DNA of 64,000 nt, taken from positions 884,611 through 948,610 of the forward strand of contig CAWGZY010000005.1 in assembly GCA_963827085.1 (NCBI GenBank), in the 5' to 3' direction. A model generated the notes under the pieces. The model did no database searches, had not been told where the DNA came from, and was given only the letters and a program-made list of their open reading frames with translations. The position numbers and the translations under genes are program-made. The DNA is from JAGVPT01 sp963827085. Lineage in GTDB: Bacteria; Bacteroidota; Ignavibacteria; UBA10030; UBA8401. Of the stretch, positions 57,676-64,000 are shown piece by piece. Numbering within the stretch: position 1 is the first letter of the stretch; each line of letters opens with the position of its first letter.

Positions 57676-60600
57676 ATGGCTGATTTTCGGCTAAAAGGCG
57701 TTCGCTCTTTTCTTGCCATCGCTGTTGGGACTCTTTTCCTTACTGCGTTAGTCCAATCACAAAATTTCGTACCCAACGAACTTATAGTAAAATTCCGCAG
57801 TGATGCTCCCGATTCTGTTCTCAATCAAGTGCTTATAAATAAAGATTTTTCTGCTGTAGCTTCGCGAAGTTATACCCCATCCATCAAAAAAATTTCTTCT
57901 CTCAGTGCTGTAAAGAAAAGCTCACCGTACAGCGTAAGTGCGCCGTCTCAAACCTCACGCCTGCTGAACGCTTCACATATTGCACATATCAGGTTTGCCG
58001 ATGACGAAACTTCCAGGAGCGCGTTGGCAGAACTTCAGCAAAGTCCCTTTATTGAATACGCCCAGCGGAATTACATCCATAAGATCGACCAACTTCCGAA
58101 CGACTCCGCCGCATCAAGTCAGTGGGATCTGGACAGGATTGGAATTTTTGAACTCTGGGCGAGCGGTTTTTTTGACCAGCCGCTTCCGCAAGTTGTCGTC
58201 GGAGTACTCGATACCGGAGTTGATTATACACATCCTGACATTGCTTCCAGAATTTATATTAATCCGGGGGAAACAGGGCTCGACAAATCCGAAAACGATA
58301 AGCGTAATAATGGAATCGATGACGACGGCAACGGTTACATCGACGATTGGCATGGCTATAATTTTGTCACTGCGCAAAATCCCGACAGCGGCGATTGGTC
58401 CAGCAGGAACAATGATCCGATGGATGAAAACGGACATGGCACTGCCGTGGCTGGAATCATCGGAGCACAAGTAAATAACAAAATAGGAATTGCAGGTATT
58501 TCTCCGATAGCTCAGATCGTCCCCCTCCGTGCATTCGATGCGAACGGCAATGGAACGGATGCTGACATTGCGGCAGCAATAATGTATGCCGCAGATAACG
58601 GCGTTCAGGTTCTCAACATGAGTTTCGGCGATGTCATATTATCGCCGGTGATGAGAGATGTCATTCAGTATGCACACGAGAAAAATGTTGTATTGGTTGC
58701 TTCAAGCGGCAATGATGGAACAAGTTATCCTCATTACCCTTCCGATTTCAGTGAAGTAATTTCCGTCGGATCACTTTCACAAGCCAATGCGCGTTCGCTC
58801 TTTTCTTCCTATGGCCCGTCGCTGGCATTGATGGCTCCCGGAGAATCTATCCCAACATTGGCCCTTGGCTGGGGCTACCAATCATCATTTACAGGTACCT
58901 CGGCTGCCGCCCCTCATGTTTCTGCAGTCGCTTCGCTTTTGATAAGCCTCGCCCAAATGAAGTCGGGAAGCAGTTCCAATACTCCTGCTTTGACTAATGA
59001 CGAGGTTCGGGCAAATCTGCTTGCCGGGGCAATAGATTTGGGAGATAAAGGGTGGGACAATTATTACGGAGCAGGAATGGTCAATGCAAGGGTGCTGCTC
59101 TCCTTGCCCCAAAGGAATGTTGTCCAGATCGTCTCCCCATCAGTTGATGCCCAGCTTGGCAATTCTGCCGTGCCAATCATTGGGTCCGCAACGACAGACC
59201 AATTGGATTCAGTGTTCGTCTATTTTGGTCAGGGCGATTCACCCAGTTCATGGAATGAAATCACCGGGTATGGAGGACGTAATTTCATCAATGATACACT
59301 TGCGGTATGGAATATAAGTACATTATCAGAAGGAACTTATATTCTTCGACTGCAAGTCACAAATATCCAGAGTGGTGATGTTGAAAGCAGAGTAAGGGTT
59401 CTCATAACACGGTCAGCGCCGGTAGTTCTGGGATTCACTTTTCAGGATTCCGTCATCATTCAGGAACAGGAGGGAGCGCTTGTAACTTTTAAGGTTGATG
59501 AGCCGTGCTCGGCAGGACTTTGGTATCGCCCGCATTCCCCCCAAGGAACGTTTAAAGAAATGGTCTCTTCCGGGATACAACTCGACCATGCATTTCTGTT
59601 GCCACAGACCGATTTTCTACCGGGAGCACAGTATGATTTTTATGTCCAGGCGACCGATCAAACGGGAAAATCTGCCAGTTACCCAACTGTCGCATTGAGC
59701 GGAACCAATTATTTCACTTTTACTTTCCCCAATCAAAATATTTCGACGACAGGATTCACGGAATTGCCTCCTACTCTGCCGGCAGGCTACATTCTGAATA
59801 CAAGTCGCGTCATCGGCGGAAAACCTATCGTGATTTTGAATAAGTACGACGCGTCCGGCAGTTTTGGAAAGCTCATGGCATTTCAGTATTCCGGAGGAGC
59901 ATTCACGCCGGTCGATTCGATCCCACGACAATGGGTTCCGCATGATCTGGAAGATGCGTTCAATGACGGAAGACTCTCTACGCTGGTTCAGGACGAAGGC
60001 GTAACAGAGCTTTTCACCTCAAATACAGCGGGGAGTTCGTTCTTCGCAAACACGACGTTTGTCGATTCGGCAGACGTATGGGGAAGTCAGTTGTACGACT
60101 TTGACGGCGACGGAAAGCCTGACCTCATCGCACGCACGAGTTCGCAATACTTAGTGTTCAAAAATATGGGGGAGAATAAGTTTCAACAGATGGCTCAACT
60201 GATCGATCCGATGCCATCGCCTCCGGGAGAGGCGGCCAATCAATTTGGCCCGCCTCGAAGTTTGGTCGGCGATTTCTCGGGTACGGGAAATGCAGAAATC
60301 ATCTTCGCAGACTACAACGGCAATGTGATAATGTACCGTCAAGTAAACAAGCTGACGGCGCCGTTTCAATTTCAACTTGTATGGACTGATTCAACCGGCC
60401 TGCTTGAAACGAGCGATTATCTCGCTGCCGGAGATTTTAACGGGGATGGACATCTCGATTTTGCAGTTGCGGGGCATTCGAACCTTGACTTAAATGCTGA
60501 GCGGGAGTACGATCCTCCGACATGGACTGTACGAATATTCACTCATCGACCGGCTGATTCAGTGAATGCATTTACCAAGATATGGGATCAGTCTTTTTAC

Positions 60601-62034
60601 GGCGTCAACACAGGATTCACGAACGATGATGGAATAGCGTCAGGCAGGATTTTTGCATCTTCAAACGATCAATTATTTCTCAGCTTGAATCCTTATCTCT
60701 ACATTATTAATTATGATAGTGTGATGCATAGATTTGTTCCGGCGTGGGTACATTCATCGGCATCAAACTCAGTTCTTGTTTCCGATTTCAACGGCAATGG
60801 CATTCCGGAGTTTGGTTTCAACACGGATGGAATGGTGAGATTCTTCGAACGTACATCAACCGCATCCAAACCTCAGGCCCCTTGGGGAATTTCAGCGACT
60901 CCGCTTTCAGCCCGCGCGGTCGAGGTTCAATGGAACTCCGCCGCTCCTTCTTCCACGCATAAAGTATACCGGGATACCGTAACGCAGCCGCAGATTTTGT
61001 TGGCGAGTGTAGTCGGCACAAGTTTTCTCGATACAACAGTCGCGGTTGGAAAGACATATTGGTACGCTGTGTCGGTAGTAAATCCAACGGAAAGCGACCA
61101 TTCCATATCTGTGTCGACCATGCCGCACAACCCGGCACGCGTCGACTCGATTGCTCAACAGACTCTTACTCAAATTTCTTTATGGTTGTCGGTTCCAGTC
61201 GATCAAAACAGATTATCCGTCGCCGTGATATGTGTCGATGATTCACTGAAACCGGCAACGATTGCGGTTCATAGCCCTTCAAAACTCTTGCTCACATTTG
61301 CTCAGCCGTTCTCGAAGGACTCGCATTATGTTCGAATTAAAAACCTCTTCGATATTTACGGCATGGAAGCGGATACGCTGCAGCAATCCTCGTTCTTCGC
61401 ACCGCTTCAGCAGACACATACTTTCTACCTCGAGAAAGCGTCGTTCATTACTCAATCCCTTTTGTTGATTGAATTCAATGACACGCTTTCGGCTTCCGCG
61501 CTGGATATAACAAACTACCATTTTTCAAATGCTCTGAGGGCGTTTGCATTGAAAAATGCCAGGCTTGATACCGCTTCGCGGTCAAAAGTCTATCTTTCTC
61601 TTCAGGATAACGAACACCTTACTCCCATCGGCCTCAAAATGGATTTGACCGCAAGCGAGAACATCCAGAACATCAATGGAGAAGCGCTTAATGACGGGAA
61701 AGGACAATCTGTTTCTCTTGTCATTGATATAAATAATCTCGATAATATTATTGTCTTTCCGGACCCGTTGAGATATTCGAGTGTCGACGCTAATCGGAAT
61801 CATCTTACGTTCGCGAACCTTCCCCAGTATTGCCGTATTGATATCTTTGAAACGAATGGAATAAAAGTCGCATCTATTGCCGGAGACACTCGTGCTGCAG
61901 GACTTGATTGGAATTTAACGGACCAACATGGAAGGTCCGTCGGCTCCGGCGTGTACATTTTCATGGCGACTCAATTGGATGTGAACAACAATGAAGTTAG
62001 AACTAAACTCGGAAAATTTGCTATCATCAGGTAA
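57676..62034 (+). CDS. Large secreted subtilisin-like protease
   Basis: 1452 residues. Signal segment about 14-32; inhibitor-like prodomain (NELIVKFRSDAPDSVLNQ...FIEYAQRNYIHK); S8 catalytic domain with Asp in VVGVLDTGVDYTHPDI, His in DENGHGTAVAGIIGA and Ser in TGTSAAAPHVSAVASLL. Then Ig-like domains, FG-GAP-like loops (YDFDGDGKPDLIA, GDFNGDGHLDFAV), a fibronectin-type III domain (APWGISATPLSARAVEVQWNS) and a FlgD-like/type IX-type C-terminal domain (RIDIFETNGIKVASIAGDTRAAGLDWNLTDQHG...). It is exported and probably cell-surface attached, degrading protein. It starts 2 nt after purF, an odd neighbour. Confidence 0.93.
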   Translation: MADFRLKGVRSFLAIAVGTLFLTALVQSQNFVPNELIVKFRSDAPDSVLNQVLINKDFSAVASRSYTPSIKKISSLSAVKKSSPYSVSAPSQTSRLLNASHIAHIRFADDETSRSALAELQQSPFIEYAQRNYIHKIDQLPNDSAASSQWDLDRIGIFELWASGFFDQPLPQVVVGVLDTGVDYTHPDIASRIYINPGETGLDKSENDKRNNGIDDDGNGYIDDWHGYNFVTAQNPDSGDWSSRNNDPMDENGHGTAVAGIIGAQVNNKIGIAGISPIAQIVPLRAFDANGNGTDADIAAAIMYAADNGVQVLNMSFGDVILSPVMRDVIQYAHEKNVVLVASSGNDGTSYPHYPSDFSEVISVGSLSQANARSLFSSYGPSLALMAPGESIPTLALGWGYQSSFTGTSAAAPHVSAVASLLISLAQMKSGSSSNTPALTNDEVRANLLAGAIDLGDKGWDNYYGAGMVNARVLLSLPQRNVVQIVSPSVDAQLGNSAVPIIGSATTDQLDSVFVYFGQGDSPSSWNEITGYGGRNFINDTLAVWNISTLSEGTYILRLQVTNIQSGDVESRVRVLITRSAPVVLGFTFQDSVIIQEQEGALVTFKVDEPCSAGLWYRPHSPQGTFKEMVSSGIQLDHAFLLPQTDFLPGAQYDFYVQATDQTGKSASYPTVALSGTNYFTFTFPNQNISTTGFTELPPTLPAGYILNTSRVIGGKPIVILNKYDASGSFGKLMAFQYSGGAFTPVDSIPRQWVPHDLEDAFNDGRLSTLVQDEGVTELFTSNTAGSSFFANTTFVDSADVWGSQLYDFDGDGKPDLIARTSSQYLVFKNMGENKFQQMAQLIDPMPSPPGEAANQFGPPRSLVGDFSGTGNAEIIFADYNGNVIMYRQVNKLTAPFQFQLVWTDSTGLLETSDYLAAGDFNGDGHLDFAVAGHSNLDLNAEREYDPPTWTVRIFTHRPADSVNAFTKIWDQSFYGVNTGFTNDDGIASGRIFASSNDQLFLSLNPYLYIINYDSVMHRFVPAWVHSSASNSVLVSDFNGNGIPEFGFNTDGMVRFFERTSTASKPQAPWGISATPLSARAVEVQWNSAAPSSTHKVYRDTVTQPQILLASVVGTSFLDTTVAVGKTYWYAVSVVNPTESDHSISVSTMPHNPARVDSIAQQTLTQISLWLSVPVDQNRLSVAVICVDDSLKPATIAVHSPSKLLLTFAQPFSKDSHYVRIKNLFDIYGMEADTLQQSSFFAPLQQTHTFYLEKASFITQSLLLIEFNDTLSASALDITNYHFSNALRAFALKNARLDTASRSKVYLSLQDNEHLTPIGLKMDLTASENIQNINGEALNDGKGQSVSLVIDINNLDNIIVFPDPLRYSSVDANRNHLTFANLPQYCRIDIFETNGIKVASIAGDTRAAGLDWNLTDQHGRSVGSGVYIFMATQLDVNNNEVRTKLGKFAIIR

Positions 62035-62037
62035 TCG

Positions 62038-62601
62038 ATGAAAGAAAATCCCTGGACAATCTCCAACATGTTAAGCGCAAGCCGCATTCTTCTGCTGGCT
62101 CCGGTAGTTTATTTTTTTCTTTCACCGATAGAGCATAACAGGGAGTACGCAGTCTTATTCACACTCCTTGCCGTGACTACCGATGCCCTTGACGGGTATT
62201 TCGCCCGTCTCTTCCATCAGGAGTCCGAAGTTGGCAAAGTCATTGACCCGCTTGCCGATAAAATCGGCGTCGGCATCGTTGTTGTTTTACTTCTGATTTT
62301 TGGTGATATTCCTCTGTGGTTTGCCCTTCTTGTCCTGTGTAGGGATATTGTCATCTTTCTGGGAGGATTATACATCCGAAAACGAACAGGAATTATCCTT
62401 CCCTCCAATATGGCCGGAAAATTCGCTGTTTCGTTTGTTGCATTGACCTTAGTACTCTCCATGGTTCATTACCGTATATTTTCGCTTATTCAGATGATTT
62501 CGCTATACATCAGTGTAGTCTTGCTCGTTTTTTCATTCATCGTCTATGTAAAACGATTTATGGTAGTCCTTTCGGCAGAAAGGGACAAGACGCAATCATG
62601 A
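62038..62601 (+). CDS. pgsA: CDP-diacylglycerol-glycerol-3-phosphate 3-phosphatidyltransferase
   Basis: 187 residues, integral membrane. The CDP-alcohol phosphotransferase motif is complete in DALDGYFARLFHQESEVGKVIDPLADKI (DGxxAR-x8-GxxxDxxxD). It makes phosphatidylglycerol phosphate, the precursor of phosphatidylglycerol. Hydrophobic helices follow (VVVLLLIFGDIPLWFALLVLC, FAVSFVALTLVLSMV). It starts 3 nt after the subtilase and overlaps ftsY by 4 nt (ATGA). Confidence 0.92.
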   Translation: MKENPWTISNMLSASRILLLAPVVYFFLSPIEHNREYAVLFTLLAVTTDALDGYFARLFHQESEVGKVIDPLADKIGVGIVVVLLLIFGDIPLWFALLVLCRDIVIFLGGLYIRKRTGIILPSNMAGKFAVSFVALTLVLSMVHYRIFSLIQMISLYISVVLLVFSFIVYVKRFMVVLSAERDKTQS

Positions 62602-63554
62602 GTTTCTTCGACTCGATAAAGCTGACGCGTCTAAAGAACAGCCTCGCGAAAACCCGCGATGCTTTCGTTACTAAAATCAGCAGATTGGTATTTGCCAAAG
62701 GGAGTGTCGACGATGAGTTTCTTCGTCAGCTGGAAGAGATTCTCATCGGGGCGGACGTCGGGGTAGAAACAACGCAGCTCATTCTTTCATCGGTGAAACT
62801 GCGCGCCAAAGAACAACGCTATGAAAATCCTGAAGAACTTAATGCGCTAATTCGTGCATCGATTTCAGACGTATTTGAAAATGGTTTAACACAAAACAAC
62901 GCGGATCCATTTGCGACACCCGCAGGTTCGAAGCCGTACGTCATCATGGTTGTCGGCGTGAATGGGGTCGGAAAAACAACGACGATTGGTAAACTTGCTT
63001 TCAACTATAAGGCGGCCGGTAAAAACGTACTTATTGGCGCTGCGGACACGTTTCGGGCAGCTGCCAACGAACAACTCGAAATTTGGGCCCAGCGTGCCGG
63101 CGTTACGATCGTCCAACAGGTTCAAGGATCGGACCCCGCAGCTGTCGCATTCGATACGGTGAAAGCAGCACAGGCTCGAAATGCAGATGTTGTTATTATT
63201 GACACTGCCGGACGGCTGCACACAAAAGTTAATCTGATGGAAGAACTTAAAAAAATCAAACGCGTAATAAAAAAATGCGCCGAAGAAGCACCGCATGAGG
63301 TTCTTCTGGTTATTGACGCTTCGACCGGTCAGAACGCGATCCAGCAGGCAAAGCAATTCGATGCTGCAGTGGGAGTTACCGGATTGGTCGTCACCAAGCT
63401 TGATGGAACGGCTAAAGGAGGAATTATTATCGCTATCAACCGGGCACTGAAAATTCCCGTCCGGTTTGTGGGTGTCGGGGAAGGGATTGATGACTTGCAG
63501 CCGTTTGATTCTCGTGCGTTCATTGATGCATTATTTGAAAAAGAAACCGTGTAA
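62598..63554 (+). CDS. ftsY: Signal recognition particle receptor FtsY
   Basis: 318 residues, NG domain only with a short N-terminal helix bundle (LKNSLAKTRDAFVTKISRLVFAK). G motifs: GVNGVGKTTTIGKLA (G1), ADTFRAAANEQLEIW (insertion box), DTAGRLHTKVNLMEEL (G3), TKLDGTAKGG (G4). It docks SRP-ribosome complexes at the membrane. No acidic A domain is present, as in many bacteria. It overlaps pgsA by 4 nt; mutL follows after 55 nt. Confidence 0.97.
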   Translation: MSFFDSIKLTRLKNSLAKTRDAFVTKISRLVFAKGSVDDEFLRQLEEILIGADVGVETTQLILSSVKLRAKEQRYENPEELNALIRASISDVFENGLTQNNADPFATPAGSKPYVIMVVGVNGVGKTTTIGKLAFNYKAAGKNVLIGAADTFRAAANEQLEIWAQRAGVTIVQQVQGSDPAAVAFDTVKAAQARNADVVIIDTAGRLHTKVNLMEELKKIKRVIKKCAEEAPHEVLLVIDASTGQNAIQQAKQFDAAVGVTGLVVTKLDGTAKGGIIIAINRALKIPVRFVGVGEGIDDLQPFDSRAFIDALFEKETV

Positions 63555-63609
63555 GTTTTTTCTTTTGATAAATCAAATGCTGTACACCTCTTAGTAACAT
63601 AGGAGATTT

Positions 63610-64000
63610 TTGGCAGCCACGATCACCATATTACCGGAACAACTCGCGAACAAAATCGCCGCGGGAGAGGTAGTTCAGCGCCCTGAATCAGTTGTAAAAG
63701 AATTAGTCGAGAACTCGATCGACGCCGGTGCTACTTTTATTTCGATCGCAATAAAAGAAGGAGGGAAGAGCTTCATTCAAATTTCCGACAATGGCTCGGG
63801 GATGAATGATGAAGATGCAGCGATCGCTTTTGGCAGGCACGCAACGAGTAAAATAAAATCATACGAAGACCTCGAAAACATCAGAACTCTCGGCTTTCGT
63901 GGAGAAGCACTGGCTTCAATCGCAGCGGTCGCGCATGTAGAACTCAAAACGCGCCGTTTGACAGACGATGTGGGAACAATGGTGCGAATCGAAGGAGGCG
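63610..64000 (+). CDS. mutL: DNA mismatch repair protein MutL, 5' part
   Basis: Runs off the window end. The visible 130 codons give the GHKL ATPase start: ITILPEQLANKIAAGEVVQRPESVVKELVENSIDAGATFISI, ISDNGSGMNDEDAAIAFGRHATSKI and LRTLGFRGEALASIAAVAHVEL, matching MutL. The start is TTG at 63610 (an in-frame stop lies at 63595-63597), with AGGAG 4 nt before it. MutL couples MutS mismatch recognition to strand incision. Confidence 0.95.
   Translation, partial: MAATITILPEQLANKIAAGEVVQRPESVVKELVENSIDAGATFISIAIKEGGKSFIQISDNGSGMNDEDAAIAFGRHATSKIKSYEDLENIRTLGFRGEALASIAAVAHVELKTRRLTDDVGTMVRIEGG

Noticed and set aside
1..64000. CRISPR arrays
   Set aside because: No set of regularly spaced identical repeats was found; the only short periodic repeats are the three iterons at 32224-32283.

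Overview
The window looks like chromosome from a free-living member of the Bacteroidota/Chlorobiota side of the tree, most likely an Ignavibacteria-like lineage. Three things point there. One secreted protein ends in a type IX-style sorting domain containing the NYPNPFNPET signature common in that group. Several genes are preceded by Bacteroidota-type promoters (TTG box, about 17 nt, TAnnTTTG). Housekeeping blocks are thrS-infC-rpmI-rplT-pheST and zapA-(RNA)-rny. This placement is inference; no rRNA gene is present.

Layout. 1-2130: membrane anti-sigma-like protein, a CpxP/Spy-like periplasmic protein and an HDOD protein. 2717-8153: a promoter-led sugar-catabolism cluster (deoC, GH140-type hydrolase, SGNH hydrolase, GH92 alpha-mannosidase). 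8146-11365: response regulator, carboxylesterase and two GNAT acetyltransferases. 11366-14948: two ABC-2 export permeases with no ATPase, bracketed by dispersed intergenic repeats. 14949-23742: mostly minus-strand small metabolic and stress genes (cupins, a quinone-oxidoreductase-like enzyme, SnoaL-like lipoprotein, YceI, Crp/Fnr regulator, SPFH protein, VOC protein, lipoprotein) and a plus-strand outer-membrane protein.

23743-33299 is the accessory region. First come the remains of a type I restriction-modification locus: an hsdS C-terminus, an intact class II Fic protein and an hsdR N-terminus. Next is a compact element of about 6.7 kb bounded by a 56-nt duplication of the 5' part of tRNA-Val(GAC). 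It carries a tyrosine integrase, two lipoproteins, an unknown gene, a DnaB-like helicase, a lambda-O-like replication protein with iteron-like repeats in its 3' end, and a small protein resembling phage small-terminase N-termini, but no capsid or tail genes. This fits a phage satellite or replication-proficient integrative element. Three intergenic gaps inside it each hold a terminator-like hairpin whose loop is exactly complementary (8-11 nt) to a segment just upstream. I could not match this repeated pseudoknot architecture to a known family, and it is the most interesting signal in the window.

33485-41307: an ABC exporter, a secreted FG-GAP protein with a tiny sorting-domain stub beside it, a response regulator with a coiled-coil output and a dipeptidyl-peptidase-IV-like protease. 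41451-64000 is core genome: the translation operon with a leader terminator and an AUC-initiated infC, cell-division genes, a structured RNA candidate between zapA and rny, coaE/argD, two beta-barrel outer-membrane proteins, nadB, purF, a 1452-residue secreted subtilase, pgsA, ftsY and the 5' part of mutL.
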